In this document: in pieces, positions 26,721 through 36,069 of the stretch | How the letters are laid out: each line of letters begins with the position of its first letter | How positions within the stretch are numbered: the first letter of the stretch is position 1 | From: Candidatus Binatia bacterium | Lineage (GTDB): Bacteria > Vulcanimicrobiota > Vulcanimicrobiia > Vulcanimicrobiales > Vulcanimicrobiaceae | Reading direction: 5' to 3' | Assembly (NCBI GenBank): GCA_035544215.1 | Contig: DATKHY010000001.1 | Span: 1-64,000, forward strand | DNA: 64,000 bases | The notes under the pieces: generated by a model | The model's input: only the letters and a program-made list of their open reading frames with translations | Told to the model about the DNA's origin: nothing | Databases searched by the model: none | Position numbers and translations under genes: made by a program

Positions 26721-28274
26721 TCAGCCTGCCGTCGCGGGCAGCGTCATCGTAAAGGTGCTCCCCTGCGGTTCTCGCGGCGCATACGCAATGCTTCCACCGT
26801 GTTTTTCGATAATCCGCCGGACGATGTACAGCCCGAGGCCCGTTCCCCCACGGAAATTGCCGCCGCCGAAGCGCTCGAAGAGGTTCGCGCGGCGCTCCGG
26901 CGCCACGCCGTAGCCGTCATCCTCCACGGCAATGGCCAATCCCCCTTGGTCGGCGGCGCAGCGCACGACTACGTGACCGCCCCGCGGGGTCGCGTCCAGC
27001 GCGTTTGCGACGAGGTTGATGACCGCACGCCGGATCTCGTGTGGATCGCCTAGCGTCACCAGCGAGTGCGGGCGGACTTCGGCGCGAAGGTCGACGCCCT
27101 TGATCTCGCTCACGGGTTGAAACTCTTCGACCACTCCCGTCACCAGATCCGCGCACGGTACCGGCTCGCGCACCGTCGAGGACTCGCCGGCCTCGTAGCG
27201 CGCCACCAGCAGCAGCGTCTCGACTATTCGGCGTTCGTCGTCGTTGGCCGCCAGTGCCGTGCCCAGAATGCCACGGTAGCGCTCCGGAAGCTCGCCGTAC
27301 GCGCCCGATAGCGCCTGGTTCATCGTCACGTGCGCTGCCGCAAGCGGCGTCCGCAGGTCGTGCGCCAGAGCGTAGACGATATCGCGGATCACGTCGCTGC
27401 GGTCGGCCAGCTCATCCTTCTGCCGAGCGATCTCGTCGTTGCGGTCGCCGAGCTGGGTGAAGAGGCGGGCCTGCTCGAGCGCGATCGCAGCCTGCTCCGC
27501 GAAGCTCGTGAGCGTGACGCGCGCATCGGGAACGAAGGCTTTCCCGGCGCCAACGGAAGCGATGAGGATGTATTCGACTCCTCCGCTCGTCGCGATCGAG
27601 GTCACGAGGGCCTCGCTGGCGCCGAGCGCCTCGAGGTTGAGGCGTCCGAGCACGTCGTTTCGGGTGACCGCAAAGACGTCGGGCGTCTCTCCGGCACGCG
27701 CAACCAACGACGCCATCTCCGTGGAGAGCGCCCGCCGCTCGATCGAGACATCGGAGTCGCCGGCGCCGTATGAGAGAACCAGCGCGAGACCGAACGCGGA
27801 TTCGCGCACGATCAGCGTCGCTTTCGACGCGCCGAGTAGCTCAACCGACTCGCGCAGGATCGCGCGCTGCACCAGCTCCACGTTCAGCGTTTCGCGCACT
27901 CTGCCGGTCGCGCCGCGCAGCGCCTTCTCGATCTCGATCTGGCGCATTCTCCCCGCCGAGGCGCCGGCTTCCCCCGCATACTCCTGCGTGCGGATGCTCA
28001 GGTAACCGACCAGCACGAACGACGCCGCCAAGAGAAAGCGATCGCCGATTGCGATCGTGTCCCAATGATTCCTTGCCTGAATTCCGTTGACGTAACCCGC
28101 GATTGCGTTTGCGACTTCCGCGACTACGACGAGGTTGGTCGTCAACCGCCGGTTCAGCGCGAGGCTGCTCAGCGCAATAGGACCGTTAAACAGGATAGAG
28201 GCGATGAAGAGCTGCGGCGTAAGCAAGTCGAGGATCCACGCGACGATGAGCAATCCGTAGCAGAGCAGGGCCAC
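26721..28274 (-). CDS. Sensor histidine kinase (membrane-GAF-HisKA-HATPase)
   Basis: A 517-residue kinase. Residues ~1-90 hold three to four membrane helices (ALLCYGLLIVAWILDL; FLLAASFVLVGYL). Residues ~130-285 are a GAF-like domain. The HisKA H-box is YALAHDLRTPLAA, followed by N-box INLVANALDATP, G1 VEDDGYGV and G2 GGTGLGLYIV. The GTG 28274 is the likely start because it opens the first membrane helix; longer frames overlap the divergent KdpD-like gene. The layout from membrane helices onward equals the C-terminal half of KdpD. The K+-module neighbours suggest it senses K+ or turgor together with the divergent protein. Confidence 0.8.
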   Translation of the reverse strand: MALLCYGLLIVAWILDLLTPQLFIASILFNGPIALSSLALNRRLTTNLVVVAEVANAIAGYVNGIQARNHWDTIAIGDRFLLAASFVLVGYLSIRTQEYAGEAGASAGRMRQIEIEKALRGATGRVRETLNVELVQRAILRESVELLGASKATLIVRESAFGLALVLSYGAGDSDVSIERRALSTEMASLVARAGETPDVFAVTRNDVLGRLNLEALGASEALVTSIATSGGVEYILIASVGAGKAFVPDARVTLTSFAEQAAIALEQARLFTQLGDRNDEIARQKDELADRSDVIRDIVYALAHDLRTPLAAAHVTMNQALSGAYGELPERYRGILGTALAANDDERRIVETLLLVARYEAGESSTVREPVPCADLVTGVVEEFQPVSEIKGVDLRAEVRPHSLVTLGDPHEIRRAVINLVANALDATPRGGHVVVRCAADQGGLAIAVEDDGYGVAPERRANLFERFGGGNFRGGTGLGLYIVRRIIEKHGGSIAYAPREPQGSTFTMTLPATAG

Positions 28275-28335
28275 GCCACCGCGTTTCGGGCCGAGCCGCG
28301 GGGGCGCCTTGCCTGAAGCGGAGAAGGCTGTTGCG

Positions 28336-30465
28336 ATGGACCGCGCAACGAAAGCGGAGGAACTGCTGCGCGAGCTCGGTGGACGCGCGCGACTCGTCGT
28401 GTACGTCGCCAGCGCTCCGGGCGCGGGCAAGACTCGCCGGCTTTTAGAGGACGCACGTCGCCTGACGGCCGACGGCAAACGCGTCGTGATCGGCTGGATC
28501 GAGACGAAAGGACGCCCCGACCTCGAGCTCGCCGCGGCGGGCCTGCCGCGCGTGCCTCCGCGCCACGTCACGATCGGCGCGCGCGTCTTCGAGGACTTCG
28601 ACTACGAGGCTGCCGTGCGCGAGCGGCCCGACGTCGTCATCCTCGACGAGCTCGCTCACGACAACCTCGGCGATGCGCCGCACGCGAAGCGCTGGCAAGA
28701 TGCCCTGGCGCTCAAGCAACAGGGAATCGGAGTGATCGGCGCCTTGAACGTCCAGCACGTCGAAACGGTCGCGCCGACGGCGGAGGCATTGCTCGGCTAT
28801 CCGGTGCGCGAGATCGTTCCGCTATCGTTCTTGCAGGCAGCAGACGAGGTGGTCGCGCTCGACATATCGCCACGCCTCCTGCAGAGCCGCGTTCGGGCGG
28901 GCAAGATCGTCAACGAGCAAGACATCGATCGCGCCCTCAACGGAGCGTTCAAAGAGCAGACGCTCTACATGCTCCGCGAGCTGCTCCTGCGCACCGTCGA
29001 TAGCCTCACGCTTCCCGTCGTCAGAGCGGGACGAACGTCGATGGCGGCGGCGTTCGTGTATCCCAGCGTCGACTTGGTGCCGTATCTTCGGCGCTCGGCG
29101 GCGGTTGCGAGCGCCCTCGATCTCGGTCTCGAGGTCGTGCCGTGTCCGGGGGTGGATCCGGGCACCGTCGAGCGCACGGCGCGCGAGCTCGGGGGCGAGG
29201 TGCTGCACGATACGTTCGACGCGGCGGGCGTCCCTGAAGACACGTTGCGCGCGTCGCTCGTCGCGGTACCCAACGGAAAGGTCGCTGCGAAGCTATCCAA
29301 CACGCCGCTCCCGTACGACCTGTTCATCGTCGGCGAGCGTCAGACGTATCTCGGCGAAAACCCAGCCCGTTCGCCCTATTCGCAGACCGCCGGCGACAGG
29401 CTGCGCGTGGGCTACGGCAAGCTCACCGTGTACATCGGCGCCGCGGCAGGCGCCGGCAAGACCTACGCGATGCTGGACCGCGCCCACCAGCTCAAGGCGG
29501 AGGGCGTCGACGTAGTGGTCGGATTCGTCGAGACGCACGGGCGGAAAGAAACGGCCGCGCTGCTCGAAGGGCTCGAGATCATTCCGCCCAAAATCGTCAC
29601 GCTCAACGGGATCACGTACAAAGAGTTCGACCGCGACGCGCTCATCGCGCGCAAGCCTCAGGTGGCCCTGATCGACGAGCTCGCGCACACCAACGCTCCG
29701 GGCTCGATCGCCCCGAAGCGCTTCCACGACGTGCTCGCCGTCCTTCGCGCCGGAATCGACGTGCTCACGACGCTGAACGTCCAGCACCTGGAGGGTTTGG
29801 GCGACACAATTCTGCGACTCACCGGCACGATCGTACGGGAGACGCTGCCGGACGGCATCCTGGCGCTGGCGGACGATGTTGTGCTCATCGACGTCACGCC
29901 CGAGACGCTGCGGCAGCGGCTGCGCGAGGGCAAGATCTACCCCCTCGACCGCACGGAGACGGCGCTCGCGAACTTCTTTCGGATCGAAAATCTCCACGCG
30001 CTGCGCGAGCTCGCGTTACGCGAGGCGCTGCGCGCGCGCCATCGCGAACGCATCGTGTCGCCGTTCGAGCGCCTTTTGCTTGCGATCGGATCACGGGACG
30101 TCGACCTTCCGATGATCCGGCGAGCCGGACGAATCGCGGCTCGGCTGGCGATCGACTTCGCGATCGCGCACGTCGTCGACCGTCGAGCGCACGTCGACCC
30201 AGCGGTGGTCGGTGCGTTGCGCGCGGAAGCCCGCAAAACGAACATCGAATGGATCGAGGAGGTCGCGGATGACGTGCCGCGCCGCCTGCTACAGATCGCG
30301 CGCGCTCGCCCCGAGACTACGATCGCGCTAGCGGGGCCGCAGCGCCCACCGCGCTGGTTAGCGCGCCCCTCGTTTCCTCGGCGACTGCTCAACGCCGGCG
30401 CGCGCGAGCTGCTCATACTGCTGCCTCCCGCCGAGCCCATTGCCGCGGCCTTGCCCGAGGAGTAG
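28336..30465 (+). CDS. Tandem KdpD sensor-domain protein without kinase
   Basis: A 709-residue protein made of two repeats of KdpD N-terminal domain (PF02702) plus a Usp-like domain. Repeat 1: P-loop SAPGAGKTRRL (~residue 30), IETKGRPDLE, ILDELAHDN, ALNVQHVE. Repeat 2: P-loop AAAGAGKTYAM (~residue 375), VETHGRKETAALLEGLE, LIDELAHTN, TLNVQHLE. Usp-like stretches occupy ~240-330 and ~590-700. No membrane helices, HisKA or HATPase follow. Repeat 2 is closer to the KdpD consensus. ATG 28336 with GGAGAAGG upstream. Divergent from the kinase and convergent with kdpC, so a role in controlling the Kdp pump is likely. Confidence 0.85.
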   Translation: MDRATKAEELLRELGGRARLVVYVASAPGAGKTRRLLEDARRLTADGKRVVIGWIETKGRPDLELAAAGLPRVPPRHVTIGARVFEDFDYEAAVRERPDVVILDELAHDNLGDAPHAKRWQDALALKQQGIGVIGALNVQHVETVAPTAEALLGYPVREIVPLSFLQAADEVVALDISPRLLQSRVRAGKIVNEQDIDRALNGAFKEQTLYMLRELLLRTVDSLTLPVVRAGRTSMAAAFVYPSVDLVPYLRRSAAVASALDLGLEVVPCPGVDPGTVERTARELGGEVLHDTFDAAGVPEDTLRASLVAVPNGKVAAKLSNTPLPYDLFIVGERQTYLGENPARSPYSQTAGDRLRVGYGKLTVYIGAAAGAGKTYAMLDRAHQLKAEGVDVVVGFVETHGRKETAALLEGLEIIPPKIVTLNGITYKEFDRDALIARKPQVALIDELAHTNAPGSIAPKRFHDVLAVLRAGIDVLTTLNVQHLEGLGDTILRLTGTIVRETLPDGILALADDVVLIDVTPETLRQRLREGKIYPLDRTETALANFFRIENLHALRELALREALRARHRERIVSPFERLLLAIGSRDVDLPMIRRAGRIAARLAIDFAIAHVVDRRAHVDPAVVGALRAEARKTNIEWIEEVADDVPRRLLQIARARPETTIALAGPQRPPRWLARPSFPRRLLNAGARELLILLPPAEPIAAALPEE

Positions 30466-31041
30466 CTACTGCGGCTTGAGGCCGTCGAGTGCGAGGTTGA
30501 GCTCGAGCACGTTCACGCGCGGCTCGCCCAAGAACCCGAATGTCCGGCCTTGCACGTGTTTCGCGATCAGCGCGTCGACGTCCGAAACGCTCATATGGCG
30601 CGCCTTCGCTACGCGCGGCGACTCCCAGTACGCCGATTGCGGGCTGATGTCGGGATCGATCCCGCTGCCGCTCGAGGTGACGAGGTCCATCGGCGGTGGC
30701 CCAACGGCATCGGGATTCTCCTTCTCCAAATCGGCGATCGTCTTGCGCGTCGAATCCTTGAGCTTCTTCGACGTCGGTCCGTAGTTGGTGCCGCCGGTTG
30801 CCGTCGGGTCGTAGCCCTTGCCGGCGGCCGAGGGCCGCCCCTGAAAATACTGCGGTTTCGTCCAGAGCTGACCGATGATTGCGGAGCCGACGACCTTTCC
30901 GTTCACCGTAATCAGCGAGCCGTTGGCCTGCCGCGGGAAAAGCGCCTGCGCGAGGCCCGTCATGACCAGCGGGTAAATCAATCCCAGCAACACGATCGAG
31001 AAGATCGTGACGCGCAGCGCGGTGCCGAGATGCCTAATCAT
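30466..31041 (-). CDS. kdpC: K+-transporting ATPase subunit C
   Basis: A 191-residue KdpC with one N-terminal membrane helix (TIFSIVLLGLIYPLVMTGLAQALFP) and a periplasmic domain with the conserved GSxxIGQ (GSAIIGQLWTKPQYFQGRPSA region), DLVTSSGSGIDPDIS and VNVLELNLALD. It stabilises the KdpAB complex. Last gene of kdpFABC; its stop abuts the stop of the convergent KdpD-like gene. Confidence 0.95.
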   Translation of the reverse strand: MIRHLGTALRVTIFSIVLLGLIYPLVMTGLAQALFPRQANGSLITVNGKVVGSAIIGQLWTKPQYFQGRPSAAGKGYDPTATGGTNYGPTSKKLKDSTRKTIADLEKENPDAVGPPPMDLVTSSGSGIDPDISPQSAYWESPRVAKARHMSVSDVDALIAKHVQGRTFGFLGEPRVNVLELNLALDGLKPQ

Positions 31042-31052
31042 GAGACTTCATC

Positions 31053-33110
31053 CTACGTAAGGTGGAGCGCCGCGAGGATCATGTCGATCAGCTTGATGCC
31101 GATGAATGGGACGATGATGCCGCCGACGCCGTAAAGCATAACGTTTTCGAACAGAACGCGATTCGCGCCCTTCGGCTCGTACCGGACGCCGCGCAAGGCA
31201 AGCGGAATGAGCGCGACGATGATGAGCGCATTGAAGATGACCGCCGACAGTATCGCGCTCTGGGACGTCGTCAGGCGCATGATGTTGAGTGCAGCCATGG
31301 CGGGGTATGCGGTTGCGAACATCGCGGGGAGGATCGCGAAGTACTTCGCGACGTCGTTCGCGATCGAGAACGTCGTGAGCGAGCCGCGAGTCATGAGCAG
31401 CTGCTTGCCGATCTCGACGATCTCGATGAGCTTCGTCGGGTCGGAGTCGAGGTCGACCATGTTGGCGGCCTCCTTGGCGGCCTGCGTGCCCGAATTCATC
31501 GCGACGCCCACGTCCGATTGCGCCAGGGCGGGCGCGTCGTTCGTGCCGTCGCCCGTCATAGCCACGAGCCTGCCGGAGCCCTGTTCGCGCTTGATCAGGT
31601 CCATCTTCGCCTCGGGCGTGGCCTCGGCGAGGAAGTCGTCGACGCCGGCCTCCTTCGCGATCGTCGCGGCGGTCAGCGGGTTGTCGCCGGTGATCATCAC
31701 GGTCCGAATCCCCATCGCGCGCAGCCGATTGAAGCGCTCCGTCATGTTCGGCTTGAGGATGTCCTTGAGATAGATCACGCCGATCACGAGGGTGTTGCGG
31801 GCCAACAATAATGGCGTGCCGCCGCTGCGCGCGATGCGCTCGATGACGGGGGCGAGCTCGGTCGACGGATTGCCGCCGCCGTCTCGCACCCACGTGAGAA
31901 TCGAGTCCGGCGCGCCCTTGCGAATCTTTGTGCCGTCGGCGAGATCGAGCCCGCTCATCCGCGTGTACGCGCTGAACGGCACGAAGACCGAGCCCGCGGG
32001 AGCCTCGCCGTTACGCGCTCCGACCTGCTGCGCGAGGGCCACGATCGAGCGCCCTTCAGGCGTTTCGTCGGCGAGTGAAGAGAGATAGGCGATGCGGGCG
32101 GCATCCTTCGCATCGATTCCGTCCGACGTGATGATCTCGACGGCTTGGCGGTTTCCGAGCGTGATCGTTCCGGTCTTGTCGAGCAGCAGAGTGTCCACGT
32201 CGCCCGCGGCCTCGACGGCGCGGCCGCTCATCGCCAAGACGTTGCGCTGCATCACGCGATCCATGCCGGCGATGCCGATCGCGGAGAGCAGGCCTCCGAT
32301 CGTGGTCGGGATCAAGCAGACCAGCAGCGCGATGAGGATGGTCACGCTCTGATGCGTGCCGGCGTACAGCGAATACGGCGCCAGCGTGGCGACCGCGATC
32401 AGGAAGATGATCGTGAGTCCGGCGAGCAATATCGACAGAGCGATCTCGTTGGGCGTCTTCTGCCGCTGCGCGCCTTCGACCAGGCGAATCATGCGATCGA
32501 GGAAGCTCTCACCCGGATTCGCGGTCACGCGCACGGTGATGCGGTCGGAGAGCACGCGGGTGCCGCCCGTCACCGAGCTGCGATCCCCGCCGGACTCGCG
32601 AACGACTGGCGCCGACTCGCCGGTAATCGCCGACTCGTCGATCGTCGCGGCGCCCTCGATCACGTCGCCGTCCGCGGGGACGACCTCCCCGGCCTCAACG
32701 ACGTAGCGGTCGCCCTTGCGCAGGCTCGTGCTCGTGACGCGCTCCTCCGTTCCGTCGTCATGGAGCAATCGCGCATACGTGTCGGATTTCGTCCGCCGCA
32801 GCGTCTCGGCTTGCGCCTTGCCGCGGCCCTCGGCCACCGCCTCGGCGAAGTTGGCGAAGATCACAGTAAACCACAGCCATGCCGCGATGGCGAAATCGAA
32901 ACCGGGCGAGCCGATGTGTCGAACGATGTCGCGCACGAAGAAGATCGTCGTCACCGCGGCGCCCACTTCGACGACGAACATGACGGGATTGCGCGCCTGC
33001 CAGCGAGGATCCAGCTTCTTGAAAGAGTCCCACAGCGCGCGCGTGAGAATCCCGCGGTCGAAGAGCGAGCGCGCTTTGGGACGCCGCTCCAAGCGCCTCT
33101 GACTGAGCAT
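31053..33110 (-). CDS. kdpB: K+-transporting ATPase ATP-binding subunit B
   Basis: A 685-residue P-type ATPase. The phosphorylation site is [11 protein letters not shown]; the actuator loop has TGES; the hinge has [10 protein letters not shown] and the late [14 protein letters not shown]. Membrane helices flank these as in other KdpB proteins. It hydrolyses ATP to drive K+ import through KdpA. ATG 33110 overlaps the kdpA stop by one base (TAATG). Confidence 0.96.
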   Translation of the reverse strand: MLSQRRLERRPKARSLFDRGILTRALWDSFKKLDPRWQARNPVMFVVEVGAAVTTIFFVRDIVRHIGSPGFDFAIAAWLWFTVIFANFAEAVAEGRGKAQAETLRRTKSDTYARLLHDDGTEERVTSTSLRKGDRYVVEAGEVVPADGDVIEGAATIDESAITGESAPVVRESGGDRSSVTGGTRVLSDRITVRVTANPGESFLDRMIRLVEGAQRQKTPNEIALSILLAGLTIIFLIAVATLAPYSLYAGTHQSVTILIALLVCLIPTTIGGLLSAIGIAGMDRVMQRNVLAMSGRAVEAAGDVDTLLLDKTGTITLGNRQAVEIITSDGIDAKDAARIAYLSSLADETPEGRSIVALAQQVGARNGEAPAGSVFVPFSAYTRMSGLDLADGTKIRKGAPDSILTWVRDGGGNPSTELAPVIERIARSGGTPLLLARNTLVIGVIYLKDILKPNMTERFNRLRAMGIRTVMITGDNPLTAATIAKEAGVDDFLAEATPEAKMDLIKREQGSGRLVAMTGDGTNDAPALAQSDVGVAMNSGTQAAKEAANMVDLDSDPTKLIEIVEIGKQLLMTRGSLTTFSIANDVAKYFAILPAMFATAYPAMAALNIMRLTTSQSAILSAVIFNALIIVALIPLALRGVRYEPKGANRVLFENVMLYGVGGIIVPFIGIKLIDMILAALHLT

Positions 33111-34810
33111 TAGAATGTCTTTCCTTGGAGCATGAGCAGGTGTTCCACGATCGGCCCCAGCGAGTCGGCCGGCAAGAACGTGAGCGCGCCGACGATCACG
33201 ATGACGCCGATGAGCAGCGCCACGAAGATCCCCGAGTGCGTCGTGAACGTGCCGGCGCTTTCGGGAATCGCCTTCTTCCCGGCCAGCGCGCCCGCGAGCG
33301 CCAGCGCCGGAACCGCGACCGCGAAGCGGCCGAACATCATGTTCACGCCGGTCAGGAGGTTGTAGAACAAGTTCGGGCCGAGGCCCGCGAAGGCCGAGCC
33401 GTTGTTCGCGTTGGTCGACGTGAACGCGTACAGGATCTCGGAGAAGCCGTGCGGACCCCCGTTATTGAGCGTCGCGATGCCTGCCGGCAGCACCGCGGCC
33501 ACGGCGGTCGGCACGAGGCAGAGTACCGGCGTGACCAGCGCGGCGAGGATCGCGAACTGCACCTCGCGCCGCTCGATCTTCTTACCGAGATACTCCGGCG
33601 TACGGCCGACCATCAGGCCGGCGATAAAGACGGTCAGGACGACGAACACGATCATGCCGTAGAGGCCGCTGCCGACGCCGCCGAAGACGATCTCTCCGAG
33701 TTGCATGTCGACCAACGGGATCAGGCCGCCGAGCGCGGTGAACGAGTCGTGCATCGAGTTGACCGCCCCGCACGAAGTGTCCGTCGTGACCGTCGCGAAG
33801 AGCGCCGAGGCCGAGACGCCGAAGCGGCATTCCTTCCCTTCCATGTTGCCGCCGGCCACGCCGAGCTGATGGACGATCGGGTTGCCGGCTGCCTCGGCCC
33901 AGTATGCAACGGTGAAACCCACGAAAAACAGGATGGCCATGGCGGTGAAGATCGCCCAGCCCTGCCGAGTGTCTTTCACCATCTTGCCGTACATGTACGT
34001 CAGGCCGGCTCCCAGCGAGAAGATCAGAAGCAGCTCGACGAGGTTGGTCAACGGGTTCGGGTTCTCGTTCGGCGATGCCGAGTTGGCGTTGACGAAGCCG
34101 CCGCCATTGGTGCCCAGCTCCTTGATCACCTCTTGCGACGCCATCGGGCCGCCCGTAATCGATTGGGCGACGCCTTCAATCGACTTCACGCCCTGATAGG
34201 CATGAAAGTTTTGCGGCATCCCCTGCGACACGAGGAACAGCCCGACGACGATCGAGATCGGCAGCAGCACATAGAGCGAGCAGCGCGTGAGATCGACCCA
34301 AAAGTTTCCGAGCGTTTTGACGTTCGTGCGCACGAGGCCTCGCACGACCGCGACGGCGATGGCAATGCCGACCGCCGCGGAGACGAAGTTGTGCCACGCC
34401 AGGCCTGCCATTTGCGAGAGATAACTCATCGCCGTCTCGCCGGAATAGAACTGCCAGTTCGTGTTCGTCGTGAAGCTGACCGCCGTGTTCCACGCCAGGT
34501 CCGGTGTCATGTTGTCGACGTGGGCAGGGTTGAACGGCAGCCACTTCTGCGTCCTCAGCAAAACGTACAGATAGGCGAGGCCGATCAAGGAAAAGGCCAG
34601 CATGGAGAGCGCATAGGCGTACCAGGTCATCTCCTCGTCTTCGCGCACGCCGCAAATCCGATAGATCAGCCCCTCTACGGGGAGGAGCACGGGGCTCAAC
34701 CACGTGCGCTCGCCCTGAAAGACGCGCGCCATGTAGGAACCCAGCGGCTTGGTGAGCGCGAGGATGATCAGGAAAAAAATGATGGCCTGCAGCCATCCGA
34801 TCGCGGTCAT
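33110..34810 (-). CDS. kdpA: K+-transporting ATPase subunit A (K+ channel-like)
   Basis: A 566-residue membrane protein with about ten helices and four diverged selectivity-filter loops (for example [18 protein letters not shown] and [21 protein letters not shown], both hallmarks of KdpA). It binds and passes K+ in the Kdp complex. ATG 34810 lies two bases after kdpF. Confidence 0.96.
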   Translation of the reverse strand: MTAIGWLQAIIFFLIILALTKPLGSYMARVFQGERTWLSPVLLPVEGLIYRICGVREDEEMTWYAYALSMLAFSLIGLAYLYVLLRTQKWLPFNPAHVDNMTPDLAWNTAVSFTTNTNWQFYSGETAMSYLSQMAGLAWHNFVSAAVGIAIAVAVVRGLVRTNVKTLGNFWVDLTRCSLYVLLPISIVVGLFLVSQGMPQNFHAYQGVKSIEGVAQSITGGPMASQEVIKELGTNGGGFVNANSASPNENPNPLTNLVELLLIFSLGAGLTYMYGKMVKDTRQGWAIFTAMAILFFVGFTVAYWAEAAGNPIVHQLGVAGGNMEGKECRFGVSASALFATVTTDTSCGAVNSMHDSFTALGGLIPLVDMQLGEIVFGGVGSGLYGMIVFVVLTVFIAGLMVGRTPEYLGKKIERREVQFAILAALVTPVLCLVPTAVAAVLPAGIATLNNGGPHGFSEILYAFTSTNANNGSAFAGLGPNLFYNLLTGVNMMFGRFAVAVPALALAGALAGKKAIPESAGTFTTHSGIFVALLIGVIVIVGALTFLPADSLGPIVEHLLMLQGKTF

Positions 34811-34812
34811 CG

Positions 34813-34902
34813 TCAGAACTTCTCGGGTCGCAGCATCGCAAAGATGAGATAGGCCAGGCCGGCGACGGTCAGAATCAGGCCCAACACGTCATCGAAGCCC
34901 AT
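34813..34902 (-). CDS. kdpF: KdpF microprotein
   Basis: 29 codons: ATG 34902 to TGA 34813. One membrane helix (LGLILTVAGLAYLIFAML) ends in the KdpF signature RPEKF. KdpF is the small lipid-like subunit that stabilises KdpABC. Position directly before kdpA confirms it. Confidence 0.9.
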   Translation of the reverse strand: MGFDDVLGLILTVAGLAYLIFAMLRPEKF

Positions 34903-34904
34903 CG

Positions 34905-34991
34905 CTACACCTTCTCGCAGCCGAGCACGTACAGGTCCAGGACGACGAAACACACGATCGTAAGCACGACGACACCGAGCTCTACTAGCAC
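34905..34991 (-). CDS. Kdp-operon microprotein upstream of kdpF
   Basis: 28 codons from GTG 34991 to TAG 34905, two bases before the kdpF ATG. It encodes a single membrane helix (VELGVVVLTIVCFVVLDLYV) with a short tail LGCEKV. Small membrane ORFs ending in a similar Y-x-x-G-C-E pattern occur before kdpF in some other bacteria, in my recollection. A GTG six codons upstream is an alternative start. It is probably an extra Kdp-associated peptide. Confidence 0.6.
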   Translation of the reverse strand: MLVELGVVVLTIVCFVVLDLYVLGCEKV

Positions 34992-35033
34992 GGACTCAGC
35001 ATAGCCCACGGGGGGCGCGCGTGCTATCCGCCG

Positions 35034-35073
35034 GTCGGATGATCCGAAAGGACGTCCGGTCGGATAATCCGAC
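35034..35073. promoter_or_regulatory. Pair of palindromic operator candidates between kdp and an OMP gene
   Basis: Two copies of a 15-base palindrome: GTCGGATGATCCGAA at 35034-35048 and GTCGGATAATCCGAC (perfect) at 35059-35073, 25 bases centre to centre, both preceded by CCG. They lie in the divergent region between the kdp operon (leftwards) and the outer-membrane protein gene (rightwards). A dimeric regulator bound twice on roughly the same face could control both. Confidence 0.6.
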
Positions 35074-35103
35074 TGACGGCTGCTCGGACTTGGCGCTTCG
35101 CCC

Positions 35104-35109
35104 TATAAT
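35104..35109 (+). promoter_or_regulatory. -10 box very close to the start of the OMP gene
   Basis: A perfect TATAAT ends 9 bases before ATG 35119, so transcription would begin at about 35116 and the message would be nearly leaderless. No clear -35 hexamer; the palindrome pair lies 30-70 bases upstream, so activation is possible. Confidence 0.5.
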
Positions 35110-35118
35110 TGCCAAGTT

Positions 35119-36000
35119 ATGCTTCGTACAACGTTCCTCGGAGCCACCGGGTTTGCGTGCGGGATTGCCGCGGTGACGGGGCTCGCGTTCGGTCAGGCTA
35201 CGGCGGCCCCGTCGAGCTCACCGTCGCCGGCGGTCTCCGCATCTCCGACGCCGAGCGCTCCAAGCGATCCCTGCGGCTCGATTCTGTCGATCGTGAACCG
35301 TCCCACGGTCTCGACCGGAGTATGCACTGTGCGCACCGGACATTTCGATCTCGAGAACGGCTACACCAATACTACGACCAGCGGATCCGGCGGCGGCAGC
35401 AGCGCAAACTATCCTCAATCGTTGCTGCGCATTGGGACCGCCGACCCGCACCTCGATTTCGAGTTCGGTCTCCCGAGTCGCGAGACGTCGTCTGTCGGCC
35501 AACCCACGCTAACCGGTACCAGCGACGTGAGCCTCGCCACCAAGTATGAGCTCGGCTACAGTTCGAACGCCGACTGGGGCGTGTACGGGGCGATCACGTA
35601 TCCTACGGGGAGCAAGGCGTTCACCGCTGGGAACGCGCAGTTCACCGGTGATTTCGATTGGGGCTACACCATCAATCCGGAATTCAGCCTGGCTGGAACG
35701 CTGAGCTTCAACGCGTTGAGTGGTGCTAATGCGGCGGGCGCGGCTCAGTCCTACTTCGCATTCGTTCCGAGCCTGGAGCTGAGCGCTGCGCTTCCGGGCG
35801 GCCCGTCGCAGGTCTCGGCCGAGTACGCGTATTTCTCCGCCGCGGGCCCCGGGTTGCCCGCCAAGAGTCTCGTCGACTTCGTCTACCAGCGCGATTTCGG
35901 CAATCACATCCAACTCGACGTGGAGTACGGCTTCTCGCCGACGGTCATCAACGGGCAGAAGCAGCATTACATCGGAGCGGGTCTGTCCTTCATGAATTAG
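35119..36000 (+). CDS. Predicted outer-membrane beta-barrel protein
   Basis: A 293-residue secreted protein. Signal peptide MLRTTFLGATGFACG..GLAFG, cleavage near AAP, then a Pro/Ser low-complexity linker. The mature part is a series of alternating, aromatic-ended beta strands (LDFEFGLP, LATKYELGY, WGVYGAITYPTG, FDWGYTINPEFSLAGTLSF) and ends in Phe-Met-Asn after a terminal strand, similar to the MetA-pathway (PF13557-like) barrels. Probably an outer-membrane channel or transport protein. It shares its promoter region with the kdp operon. Confidence 0.65.
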   Translation: MLRTTFLGATGFACGIAAVTGLAFGQATAAPSSSPSPAVSASPTPSAPSDPCGSILSIVNRPTVSTGVCTVRTGHFDLENGYTNTTTSGSGGGSSANYPQSLLRIGTADPHLDFEFGLPSRETSSVGQPTLTGTSDVSLATKYELGYSSNADWGVYGAITYPTGSKAFTAGNAQFTGDFDWGYTINPEFSLAGTLSFNALSGANAAGAAQSYFAFVPSLELSAALPGGPSQVSAEYAYFSAAGPGLPAKSLVDFVYQRDFGNHIQLDVEYGFSPTVINGQKQHYIGAGLSFMN

Positions 36001-36069
36001 CGGAAAACCGCGTGCCTTTGGCTAAGGGCGGCGGCGGCGCCCCCTAAATTGCTAGCCGGAGGAAACTGG

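Noticed and set aside
28275-28571. Longer N-terminus of the histidine kinase
   Set aside because: Ser/Arg/Pro-rich shadow of the divergent KdpD-like coding sequence.
32145-34852. Very long rightward ORFs opposite kdpA and kdpB
   Set aside because: High-GC antisense shadows; the Kdp proteins carry all family motifs.
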